A stretch of 64,000 nucleotides of DNA from Mycobacteriaceae bacterium. GTDB lineage: Bacteria; Actinomycetota; Actinomycetes; Mycobacteriales; Mycobacteriaceae. The stretch spans positions 62,001 through 126,000 of the forward strand of contig JAIEPH010000036.1 in assembly GCA_019749805.1 (NCBI GenBank), written 5' to 3'. The notes beneath the pieces are model-generated. The model saw only the letters and a list, made by a program, of their open reading frames with translations. It was not told the DNA's origin and ran no database searches. Made by a program: the position numbers and the translations under genes. Positions 34,311 to 42,398 of this stretch are shown here, in pieces. Each line of letters opens with the position of its first letter. The stretch's first letter is position 1.

Positions 34311-36536
34311 GTGTCTGATTCACCTGACGCCAAGCCGCCGTCACCTGAGAAGCCCACGGCGAGCAGCGGAAGCGAAAGTGAAAACCCTGTAATCGATACG
34401 CCGAAGCCGAAGGAGCACGCGCCCCGGACCAACCAGGACTGGTGGCCCGACCAGGTCGACGTGTCGAAGCTGCACGCACGCGGCTCCTTCTCCAACCCGT
34501 ACGGCGACGATTTCAACTACGCCGAGGAGTTCGCCAAGCTCGACCCCGAGGCCCTCAAGGCCGACGTGCTTTCCGTCATCACCACGTCGCAGGACTGGTG
34601 GCCCGCCGACTACGGCAGCTACGCCGGCCTGTTCATCCGCATGAGCTGGCACGCCGCCGGTACTTACCGCATCTACGACGGCCGCGGCGGCGGCGGCGAG
34701 GGCATGCAGCGCTTCGCGCCCCTGAACAGCTGGCCGGACAACGCCAACCTGGACAAGGCGCGTCGTCTGCTGTGGCCGGTCAAGCAGAAATACGGCAACA
34801 AGATCTCGTGGGCCGACCTGCTGGTCTTCGCCGGCAATGTGTCACTGGAGTCGGCCGGCTTCGAGACTTTCGGTTTCGGCTTCGGCCGGCCCGACGTGTG
34901 GGAGCCCGTCGAGATCCTCTTCGGCGAAGAGGACGAATGGCTCGGCACCGACAAGAGGTACTCCGGTGAGCGCGATCTCGCCGAACCTTACGGCGCGACC
35001 ACAATGGGCTTGATCTACGTCAATCCCGAAGGCCCCGAAGGAAAGCCGGATCCGATCGCCGCTGCGATCGACATCAAGGAGACCTTCGGCCGGATGGCCA
35101 TGAACGTCGAGGAGACCGCCGCGCTGATTGTCGGTGGCCATACGCTGGGCAAGACCCACGGCGCCGGCCCGGACGAAGGTATGGGCCCCGAACCCGAGGG
35201 CGCTCCGATCGAGCAGCAGGGCCTGGGCTGGAAGTGCCCGTTCGGCTCGGGTAAGGCCGGCGACACGATCACCAGCGGGCTTGAGGTGGTGTGGACGGAC
35301 AAGCCGACCCAGTGGAGCAACCGCTACCTCGAGATCCTGTACGGCCACGAGTGGGAGCTGACCAAGAGCCCCGCGGGCGCATGGCAATTCGAGGCCAAGG
35401 ATGCCGAGGCGATCATCCCCGATCCGTTCGGTGGGCCGAACCGCAAACCGACGATGTTGGTCACCGACGTCTCGATGCGGGAGGACCCGGAGTTCGGCGC
35501 GATCACCCGTCGCTGGCTCGACCATCCCGAGGAACTCAACGAGGCGTTCGCCAAGGCCTGGTACAAGCTGCTGCATCGCGACATGGGTCCGATCAGCCGT
35601 TATGTCGGCCCGTGGGTCGCCGAGCCGCAGCTGTGGCAGGACCCGGTTCCTGCCGTCGAGGGCGAGCTGATCGACGAGTCGGACATCAAGTCGCTCAAGG
35701 CCAAGCTGCTCGACTCGGGGCTGACCGTGCAGCAGTTGGTCAAGACGGCATGGTCGTCTGCCGCCAGCTTCCGCAGCACCGACAAGCGCGGTGGTGCCAA
35801 CGGTGCGCGGATTCGCCTTGAGCCGCAGAAGAACTGGGAGGCCAACGAGCCGTCCGAGTTGGCCAAGGTGCTGCCGGTGCTGGAGAAGATCCAGCAGGAG
35901 TTCAATGGCGCCGGCGGCAAGAACGTGTCGCTGGCCGACCTGATCGTGCTGGGCGGCTCGGCGGCGGTCGAGAAGGCGGCGAAGGATGCCGGCTTCGAGA
36001 TCGATGTCCACTTCGCGCCGGGTCGCACCGACGCGACGCAGGAGAACACCGACGTGGAGTCGTTTGCGGTGCTGGAGCCGCGCTGGGACGGGTTCCGCAA
36101 CTTCGTGCGTCCGGGCGAGAAGAATCCGCTGGAGCAGCTGCTGATGGAGAAGGCCATCCTCTTGGGCGTGACAGCACCGGAACTGACGGCGCTGGTCGGC
36201 GGTTTGCGGGTGCTGGGCGCCAACCACGGTGGCAGCAAGCACGGTGTGTTCACCGACAAGGTCGGCGCGTTGACCAACGACTTCTTCGTCAACCTGCTCG
36301 ATATGAGCACTCAGTGGAAGTCGGGCACGGCGGAGAACGTCTACGAGGGTGTGGACCGCGCGTCGGGCCAGCCGAAGTGGACCGCGACGGCCAACGATCT
36401 GGTGTTCGGCTCGAACTCGCAGCTGCGGGCGCTCGCCGAGCACTACGCCCAGGACGACAACAAGCAGAAGTTCGTCGAGGACTTCGTCGCCGCGTGGGTG
36501 AAGGTGATGAACAACGACCGGTTCGATCTGGCCTAA
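34311..36536 (+). CDS. katG: Catalase-peroxidase KatG
   Basis: The 741-residue heme enzyme has the distal triad Arg110/Trp113/His114 in FIRMSWHAAGTYR. The Met-Tyr-Trp cofactor comes from Trp113, Tyr236 (GLIYVNPEGPEG) and Met262, and the proximal His277 lies in GGHTLGKTHG. It has both the N-terminal catalytic and C-terminal duplicated domains. The position matching M. tuberculosis Ser315 is Ser in ITSGLEVVW. It destroys H2O2 and in relatives activates isoniazid. The start GTG 34311 has GGAAGGA upstream. Regulation by FurA is expected. A hairpin follows the stop. Confidence 0.97.
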   Translation: MSDSPDAKPPSPEKPTASSGSESENPVIDTPKPKEHAPRTNQDWWPDQVDVSKLHARGSFSNPYGDDFNYAEEFAKLDPEALKADVLSVITTSQDWWPADYGSYAGLFIRMSWHAAGTYRIYDGRGGGGEGMQRFAPLNSWPDNANLDKARRLLWPVKQKYGNKISWADLLVFAGNVSLESAGFETFGFGFGRPDVWEPVEILFGEEDEWLGTDKRYSGERDLAEPYGATTMGLIYVNPEGPEGKPDPIAAAIDIKETFGRMAMNVEETAALIVGGHTLGKTHGAGPDEGMGPEPEGAPIEQQGLGWKCPFGSGKAGDTITSGLEVVWTDKPTQWSNRYLEILYGHEWELTKSPAGAWQFEAKDAEAIIPDPFGGPNRKPTMLVTDVSMREDPEFGAITRRWLDHPEELNEAFAKAWYKLLHRDMGPISRYVGPWVAEPQLWQDPVPAVEGELIDESDIKSLKAKLLDSGLTVQQLVKTAWSSAASFRSTDKRGGANGARIRLEPQKNWEANEPSELAKVLPVLEKIQQEFNGAGGKNVSLADLIVLGGSAAVEKAAKDAGFEIDVHFAPGRTDATQENTDVESFAVLEPRWDGFRNFVRPGEKNPLEQLLMEKAILLGVTAPELTALVGGLRVLGANHGGSKHGVFTDKVGALTNDFFVNLLDMSTQWKSGTAENVYEGVDRASGQPKWTATANDLVFGSNSQLRALAEHYAQDDNKQKFVEDFVAAWVKVMNNDRFDLA

Positions 36537-36548
36537 TTAGGTTCATGC

Positions 36549-36583
36549 GACACCCCGCGGGCTCTGACGGCTCGCGGGGTGTC
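36549..36583 (+). terminator. Stem-loop after katG
   Basis: An 11-bp perfect stem, GACACCCCGCG (36549-36559) with CGCGGGGTGTC (36573-36583), encloses a 13-nt loop. It lies 12 bases after the katG stop and fits a mycobacterial intrinsic terminator without a U-tract. Its right arm ends one base before the GTG proposed as start of the next gene. Confidence 0.72.
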
Positions 36584-37318
36584 GTGCTGTCTGCGCCATT
36601 CCTGCTGTTGTCGATCCGCGGCGAGGATGAGGCGGCCGACGACGAGTACGCCGCGGTGATGCGCTTCGCGGGTCTGGATGCGACGCGCGTGCACCGCATC
36701 CGGCTCACTCATCAGGAGCTGGGCACCATTGATCTCGCCGACTGGTCGGGCATCATCCTCGGTGGCGGGCCGTACAACGTCAGCGACGCAGCCGAGATGA
36801 AATCCGCAACGCAGCAGCGTGTCGAGTCCGAGCTGTTCACGTTGATCGAGCGCATCGTCGATGAGGATTTCCCGTTTCTCGGCTGCTGCTACGGCGTCGG
36901 CACGCTGGGTACCGTCATCGGCGCGGGCATCGACCGCACATACCCGGAACCGGTGGGCGGCATGTCGATCACGGTCACCGACGCTGGACGAGCCGATCCC
37001 CTGTTCGCCGAGTTGCCCGATGTCTTCGACGCCTACGGCGGGCACAAGGAGTCCGCGGCAACGCTGCCGGACGACGCGGCGTGTCTGGCCACCTCACCGC
37101 AATGCCCGGTCCAGGCCTTCCGGGTAGGCGAGAACGTCTATGCCACGCAGTTCCATCCCGAACTCGACCTCGCCGGTATCTACACCCGCGTCGAGGCCTA
37201 CAAGAATCACGGCTACTTCGCCCCCGAGTCGGCTGAGCAGCTCAAAACTGAAGCGCGGCAATGGAATGTCCGCCATCCGCACATGATCCTGCGGCGGTTC
37301 GCCGAGCGCTATGCATAA
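36584..37318 (+). CDS. Class I glutamine amidotransferase-like protein
   Basis: The 244-residue protein has the nucleophile elbow FLGCCYGVGTLG (Cys) and the His-Glu dyad in TQFHPELD, so the glutaminase triad is complete. IILGGGPYNVSD marks the oxyanion region. It resembles stand-alone GATases that release ammonia or act on gamma-glutamyl bonds. I place the start at GTG 36584, before SAPFLLLSIRG; an ATG at 36545 would put the terminator hairpin inside the gene. The stop overlaps the next hydrolase by 8 nt. Confidence 0.88.
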   Translation: MLSAPFLLLSIRGEDEAADDEYAAVMRFAGLDATRVHRIRLTHQELGTIDLADWSGIILGGGPYNVSDAAEMKSATQQRVESELFTLIERIVDEDFPFLGCCYGVGTLGTVIGAGIDRTYPEPVGGMSITVTDAGRADPLFAELPDVFDAYGGHKESAATLPDDAACLATSPQCPVQAFRVGENVYATQFHPELDLAGIYTRVEAYKNHGYFAPESAEQLKTEARQWNVRHPHMILRRFAERYA

Positions 37319-38024
37319 GTTCGTAGAGGTCGGGAACCCCCGATACATGGAGACGGTCGAATACGCACCAGGTCGGTTTGCAGATGTATACGGTGATCCC
37401 GCACAACGCACGGTCCTGATGTGGCACGGTGCGCAGGTCGATGCGCGGGCCACGATGGGCCCGCTTGCCGAAAGGGTTGCCGACCGGGGCACCGGCGTCG
37501 TCGTGCCGGACTGGAATTCCCGAGCCTCAGACCGCGGTCGTGCCGACCTGCTGGGATCGCTGGAGTTCGTCCGCGCACGGTGGGCGACACCGATCGTCCT
37601 GGTCGGTTGGTCGCTCGGTGGAGCAGCCGCAGCGGGAGCGACGATCCACGCAGCCAAGTTCGATTTCGAACTGGCACAAACGGTTTGCCTTGCCGGCGCG
37701 TTCATGGTCGCAGAGTCGGTCTCCGGACAGACACTGCCCACCGACCTGACGGAGTTCGGCGCGGGTTCACCGTTCACGCTGATGCACGGCGTCCACGATG
37801 AGGTCATCCCGGTCGATGTCAGCCGTGATTTCGCTGCGCTACTTCGACGCAACGGGTGGCCCGTCGAGCTCACCGAACTGCCGACAGATCACGCTGCGAT
37901 CGCGGGGGCGGCCTACGACCAGGCCGACGACCGCTACCTGCCCGCGAGCGATGCTCAGGCACTTGTCATTGCGGAGGCTGTGGCGGAGAGAATCGCGAAT
38001 ATCGCTCGTGCGGCGCGCCTTTGA
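37311..38024 (+). CDS. Alpha/beta-fold hydrolase
   Basis: The 237-residue protein has MWHGAQVDA, the nucleophile motif GWSLGGAAAAG, an acid region LMHGVHDEVIPVD and a late His in PTDHAAIAG. It is a small esterase/hydrolase-type fold with no signal peptide. The frame overlaps the amidotransferase stop by 8 nt; ATG 37347 (METVEYAPGR) is an alternative. Its role is unknown, but the overlap suggests joint expression with the amidotransferase. Confidence 0.85.
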   Translation: MHKFVEVGNPRYMETVEYAPGRFADVYGDPAQRTVLMWHGAQVDARATMGPLAERVADRGTGVVVPDWNSRASDRGRADLLGSLEFVRARWATPIVLVGWSLGGAAAAGATIHAAKFDFELAQTVCLAGAFMVAESVSGQTLPTDLTEFGAGSPFTLMHGVHDEVIPVDVSRDFAALLRRNGWPVELTELPTDHAAIAGAAYDQADDRYLPASDAQALVIAEAVAERIANIARAARL

Positions 38025-38030
38025 GACTGC

Positions 38031-39308
38031 TCAGTTGTGGACGCCACGCGTGCGCATCACACCGCTGACCAGGGAGCCAATACTGTCGAGCGCCTGCGAT
38101 CCCACGATGTCGGAGCCGATACGCTGGGCTGCAGCGCCATAGTCGGGCCTCGCCAGAACGTGGCCGACGGCCGACCTTATCCGCGCCGGAGAGGGCGCGT
38201 CGGTACCGAGGTTGACGCCGACTCCTGTGTACGCGACGCGTGCGGCGACCTCCGCCTTGTCGGACGACTCCCCGGCGACGATCAACGGAATGCCGTAGCG
38301 CAACGCATGCTGCACGCCACCGTAGCCACCGTTGGTGACCATGACGTCTACGTGAGGTAGAAGCGCTGCATAGGGCAGCCATTCGGTGACGAAGACGTTG
38401 GGTGGCATGTCGGTGCATTCGAACGGTCGCCCCGTCGTCGCCACGATTACGATGTCCGTTTCTTTCAGGGCGGAGACTGTCGCACCGATCAGCCGGTCGT
38501 GGTCGTGATTGTCGAACGTCCCCTGGGTGACGTGCACGACGGTCCGCGCGGCAAGAACCTCAGGCCACCAATCCGGCGCGTCGAAAGTTCCCAATTCGTC
38601 GGGTAGCACCGGTCCGACGAAATCGACGGATGCAGGCAGATCCCGGCGCGGGTACTCGAACGCCGGCACGGTCAGTTGGACCAGTCGGTCGGCCAGTCGC
38701 GGCCAGTCGACGAGGCCGACGGGCGACGGCCGTGCACCAAGCGCTTCGAGTTCACGATTCAACGACTTCTGTACGCCCCGCAGCATGAGCCCCTGCACCA
38801 CGCGGTGAACGCCGTCGTAATCCATGCCGGGGCGCGGCTCCCAAGCCATTCCGAACGGCGGGGTGTCCGCACTCGACAGAGTGACCGGCCCGACCCCGAT
38901 CGCGAACACCTCCGGCCTGGGCCGATCTCTGAGCAACAGGGCAAGCACCCCGGTGAAGGTCAGATCAGCCAGTACGACATCCACCGGCTCCTCGGCCAGC
39001 ACCTGCTCGAGCGCGTCGTATTGGGCAGCCAGCGGTGACACGAATGTCGACTCCAATTCTGCGAGCCCAAGCAGATAGCGGCGCAGAAGATTTGGCATTG
39101 GGATGCGTGGTTGTTGAGACGGCGGCTGGACGCGGGCGTCCGGGCCGAGAGGCACCACACGCAGGCCGGCACGCTCGAGGTCATCCCGAAAATCGGGCGC
39201 CGAGATGACGACGACGTCGTGGCCGCTTTTCTGGAGGTGCGCACCGATGCGCATCATCGGAAGGACATGCCCAGACAGCGAGCTGGCGGCGACGACTATG
39301 CGACCCAA
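38031..39308 (-). CDS. GT1-type glycosyltransferase (UGT/MGT family)
   Basis: The 425-residue protein begins GRIVVAASSLSGHVLPMMRIG, the N-terminal acceptor domain of the antibiotic/macrolide and sterol glycosyltransferases. The C-terminal donor domain has VHVTQGTFDN, EWLPYAALLPHVDVMVTNGG and GIPLIVAG. It should move a nucleotide-activated sugar to a lipid or small molecule. TTG 39308 is the best start, with GAAGGG seven bases upstream; the frame before it is not GT-like. It converges on the hydrolase to its left, six bases away. Confidence 0.9.
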   Translation of the reverse strand: MGRIVVAASSLSGHVLPMMRIGAHLQKSGHDVVVISAPDFRDDLERAGLRVVPLGPDARVQPPSQQPRIPMPNLLRRYLLGLAELESTFVSPLAAQYDALEQVLAEEPVDVVLADLTFTGVLALLLRDRPRPEVFAIGVGPVTLSSADTPPFGMAWEPRPGMDYDGVHRVVQGLMLRGVQKSLNRELEALGARPSPVGLVDWPRLADRLVQLTVPAFEYPRRDLPASVDFVGPVLPDELGTFDAPDWWPEVLAARTVVHVTQGTFDNHDHDRLIGATVSALKETDIVIVATTGRPFECTDMPPNVFVTEWLPYAALLPHVDVMVTNGGYGGVQHALRYGIPLIVAGESSDKAEVAARVAYTGVGVNLGTDAPSPARIRSAVGHVLARPDYGAAAQRIGSDIVGSQALDSIGSLVSGVMRTRGVHN

Positions 39309-39449
39309 GATGACACCCTTCAAAGAGCAGTTCGATTCAGCCGCCGAAAGCCGCCGGCTAGGTACTCTGTTGCCGCCAGGGGTCAAATCTAACCTCCGGC
39401 CCCGTCACTTGCTTGACCTCAACCATGGTTGAGGAAGCAGGCTGGAGTC

Positions 39450-40097
39450 ATGGCTACCTTGACGAAGATCACCGACGATCTCTATCAAACCCAGATGGAC
39501 TCGCCCTTCCCCGGCTTGACCACTCATGCCTATCTGTGGCGGCGCCCTGCTGGGAATGTGCTGTTTTACAGTCCGGCCGGCGATGCGGACTTCGACGCGA
39601 TCGACGCACTGGGTGGTGTCAGCGCTCAATATCTCTCGCACCTCGACGAGGCAGGCCCGAACCTGGCCCGTCTCGCCGAACGCTTCGGCCACCGGCTGCA
39701 CGCTCCCGCGGCCGAACTGGGAGAGGTGAGCGCACACGGCTCGGTCGACGTACCGCTGGAGCCGGTGCGGCATGTCGACGCGAACGACGTGGAAGTGCTT
39801 CCCACACCGGGTCATTCACCCGGAAGCACCTGTTACCTCGTGACAGGCGCGGGCGGTGACCGCTATCTTTTCACCGGCGACACCATATTTCCCGCCGGTG
39901 ACGGCACCTGGTCGACCTTCGTAGTGCCCGGTCGAGGTGATGCGGCGGCAATGCGGGACAGCATCAAGCTGCTGGGAACCCTCAAACCCGACATCGTGAT
40001 CTCGAGCGCGTTCGCCGGCGACACGGCGGTCGAAGTTGTCGACGAGACGCGGTGGTCGGAGATCATCGACCAAGCACTGGCGAGCGTGAAGTCCTAG
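39450..40097 (+). CDS. MBL-fold protein with degenerate metal site
   Basis: The 215-residue protein has the late MBL motifs PTPGHSPGSTCYL and YLFTGDTIFPAG, but the first metal motif, normally HxHxDH, reads SHLDEAG. Two of the usual His ligands are missing, so it probably binds one metal or none. The fold is otherwise complete. GGAG precedes ATG 39450. It overlaps the convergent DUF899 gene by 4 nt. It may be a regulator or a weak hydrolase. Confidence 0.85.
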   Translation: MATLTKITDDLYQTQMDSPFPGLTTHAYLWRRPAGNVLFYSPAGDADFDAIDALGGVSAQYLSHLDEAGPNLARLAERFGHRLHAPAAELGEVSAHGSVDVPLEPVRHVDANDVEVLPTPGHSPGSTCYLVTGAGGDRYLFTGDTIFPAGDGTWSTFVVPGRGDAAAMRDSIKLLGTLKPDIVISSAFAGDTAVEVVDETRWSEIIDQALASVKS

Positions 40098-40816
40098 GAG
40101 CAGCATCCGCCGGGGCTGTGGCCCTGCTCGGCGTAAGTGTCGTTCCAGCGCCACCACTCATAGGGCGGACCCTGCGGATAGCCCTCGGGCGAGTCCTCCC
40201 AATTCTCCTGTCGCCCAAGTGCGGTCATGTCGAGCAGGTTCCACGTTCCGACGAACACTTCGTCGCCTCGGCCGGAGATCATGTAGGTGCGGAAAACCCG
40301 GTCGTTCTCGTCGCGGATGAAGGCGTTGGTGCCGTGCCAGAGGTCGACACCGAAGTCCGTGTCGAAGTCATCGGTTAGCGAGTACCACGGGTGCCGCCAC
40401 CCCATCTTCGACTTCATCCGCTCCAGGTCGGGTTGCGTGGCACGCGACACGTACACGAACGTTGTGTCGCGTGCGTTGAGATGAGCAAGATTCGGAACAT
40501 GGTCGGCCATCAACGAACAACCCACGCAACCGTGTTCAGGCCAGCCCGGGTGCCCGGGGACATCGTCGCCGCCCGTGCCTGGTTCGATGAACGCGCGATA
40601 GACAATAAGCTGGCGTCTGCCGTCGAACAGATCGAGAAGGCTCAGCTTGCCGTCAGGGCCGTCGAAGACATACTCCTTTTCAACGGGTGTCCAGGGCATG
40701 CGACGCCGCTGGGCGGCCAACGCATCGCGGGCGCGTTGAACTTCCTTTTCCTTGACGAGCATGTCGTTCAGAGCGGCATCCCACTCCCCTGCCGACACAA
40801 TGGGTGGAGTCTTCAT
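40094..40816 (-). CDS. DUF899-family thioredoxin-fold protein
   Basis: The 240-residue protein shows the DUF899 pattern: FDGPDGKLSLLDLFDGRRQLIVYRAF, HGCVGCSLMADHVPNLAHL with a CxxC thioredoxin-like pair, MGWRHPWYSL, and the tail EDSPEGYPQG. It ends in CC-Ser. It is complete and probably reduces peroxides or disulfides, though no activity is proven for the family. It lies 16 nt after a frameshifted paralogue and downstream of an ArsR-AHSA1 regulator. Confidence 0.9.
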   Translation of the reverse strand: MKTPPIVSAGEWDAALNDMLVKEKEVQRARDALAAQRRRMPWTPVEKEYVFDGPDGKLSLLDLFDGRRQLIVYRAFIEPGTGGDDVPGHPGWPEHGCVGCSLMADHVPNLAHLNARDTTFVYVSRATQPDLERMKSKMGWRHPWYSLTDDFDTDFGVDLWHGTNAFIRDENDRVFRTYMISGRGDEVFVGTWNLLDMTALGRQENWEDSPEGYPQGPPYEWWRWNDTYAEQGHSPGGCCS

Positions 40817-40832
40817 TCGCCTTTCTCCCTTC

Positions 40833-41550
40833 TCATCTCAGGTCGTCGGAGCGGCCCGCCTGCAGTCGTGACCACTGCGCAATCGGGCGTCCGCCCGAGC
40901 GCATCGGTTCGAGATCATCGCCGAGCGGGTAGATAGGCCAGTCGCGCGGCGAGTCCTCCCACTCCTCTTGGCGGCCATTGACGGTGAGGTCCATCAGCGC
41001 AAGGCTGTAGTCCATCGATTCGACGCCGCGGTAATTGGTCCAATACGTCTCGAACACGCGGTCGCCGTCGCGTAGGTAGCAGACCAGATGCATGAGACCT
41101 TGTTGCCGTCCGACGAGCAGGGCGTCAAGAGATTCTTGCGGAGTACCACGGCATCTGCCAGGCCATGAAGTCGCGGTAGCGGCGGCTCTCGTCATACGGG
41201 CCTTGACAGAACACCGCGTAGGTTATGTCGCGCGAGTGCAGGTACGACAACTCTTGGACACTGGTGACGCACCATGTGCAGCCTTCGCATTGCTCGGCCG
41301 CGGAATGCCCTGTGTGCCACATGAAGTAGTACGCGATCAGCTGCGTACGGCCCTCGAAGGTGTCGAGAAGCGTGACCTGTCCGTCGGCGCCGCGCAACGG
41401 GATCGAGGCATCCAGCTCGACCATCGGTAGTCGGCGCCTGGCCGCCGCGATCGCGTCCCCTTCTCGCGTGTGTGCCTTCTCCCGGACCCGTAGCGCGTCG
41501 ATCTGCGCCTGCCAGGTCACCCGGTCGGCGATCATTGGCATTCCCGTCAC
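40833..41550 (-). pseudogene. Frameshifted DUF899-family gene
   Basis: From GTG 41550 the frame encodes a good DUF899 start (LDASIPLRGADGQVTLLDTF, HSAAEQCEGCTWC) until PWYSA, then a stop at 41125. In another frame the family sequence resumes directly (ESLDALLVGRQQGLMHLVCY, then FETYWTNYRG) and runs to 40833. A one-base insertion or two-base deletion near 41139 explains this. The start overlaps the ArsR stop by 4 nt, the operon order of related loci. Confidence 0.8.
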
Positions 41551-42332
41551 GCCAGCTCCAGTTCGCTCTTGAGGTTAGCGAGCTTCCAGGGCCACCCGCC
41601 AGAAATGAGTTCGCGCACAGTGCTTTCAGGCGGAAAGTCGTCGTGGATGACCGTGAGCTTCACTTGACCGTCATCGGCTGGCTCGATATCGAAGGACACC
41701 TTGGAGCGCCTCTCCGAGGCCGCCTTCTTCACGACGTCCTCAGCGAGGCCCAGTGTCGTCAACTCGGGCACAAAGGTATGAAAGGTGAACGCGAGCCTGC
41801 GATATGGCTCCGACTCGAGGATCACCTGCTCGGAGTCCGCGATCTCCAGGCCGGTGCAGTCAGACCACACGTATGAGGAGCCCTTCTTGAAATCCGACAC
41901 CAACGCGTGGCCCATGTAGCGGTTGGAGAAGGCGGGATCGGTGATCGCCTGCCACAACCGCTCCGGCGTGGTGCGGATGTAGGTCGTGTAGACGAATGCG
42001 GGACTATTGCTCATAGGTTCGCTCTCCAATGCAATCTTCAGGTCGGCGAGTGTCTGCACCCGCGCACGGTCGTACTGGTTGATCCAGCGATCGGCGATCG
42101 CGTTGATCGGTTCGGCGTTGAGGTAGTGCAGTTTTTCCCTGCCCCGCCACACCGTGGTGATCAGGTTGGCTGCCTCGAGCACCGCCAGGTGCTTGCTGAC
42201 CGACTGCCGTGCCATGGACAGTTCCGCGCACAAGTCGCGCAGACTCTGCCCGTTACGGGCATTGAGGCTGTCGAGCAGCAGACGACGGCTGGGATCAGCC
42301 AGCGCCTTGAATACCTCGTCCGTTTGTGTCAT
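41547..42332 (-). CDS. ArsR-type regulator fused to an AHSA1/SRPBCC domain
   Basis: The 261-residue protein joins an ArsR winged helix (residues 1-95: FKALADPSRRLLLDSL, MARQSVSKHLAVLEAANL) to an AHSA1-type SRPBCC domain (about 108-258: TTPERLWQAITDPAF to WPWKLANLKSELE). A single regulator thus both binds DNA and could bind a ligand. It starts at ATG 42332, 10-55 bases from two palindromes likely to be its operator. It heads an operon with two DUF899 genes. Confidence 0.92.
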   Translation of the reverse strand: MTQTDEVFKALADPSRRLLLDSLNARNGQSLRDLCAELSMARQSVSKHLAVLEAANLITTVWRGREKLHYLNAEPINAIADRWINQYDRARVQTLADLKIALESEPMSNSPAFVYTTYIRTTPERLWQAITDPAFSNRYMGHALVSDFKKGSSYVWSDCTGLEIADSEQVILESEPYRRLAFTFHTFVPELTTLGLAEDVVKKAASERRSKVSFDIEPADDGQVKLTVIHDDFPPESTVRELISGGWPWKLANLKSELELA

Positions 42333-42341
42333 ATCCGTTTA

Positions 42342-42387
42342 TGCAGCTGTCTGGCTGCATCTCCACCATAGGCAGCCTTGCGGCTGC
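42342..42387. promoter_or_regulatory. Two tandem palindromes upstream of the ArsR-AHSA1 gene
   Basis: TGCAGC-N6-GCTGCA (42342-42359) and GCAGCC-N4-GGCTGC (42372-42387) share the half-site GCAGC and lie directly before the start codon. They fit dimer sites for an autoregulating ArsR protein. The right one also lies just past the stop of the giant repeat gene at 42399. Confidence 0.65.
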
Positions 42388-42398
42388 ATGTCAATGGG

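Noticed and set aside
34842..36443. Long open frame antisense to katG
   Set aside because: It mirrors the codon periodicity of katG, is rich in Arg/Leu/His and matches no family; it is a high-GC shadow frame.
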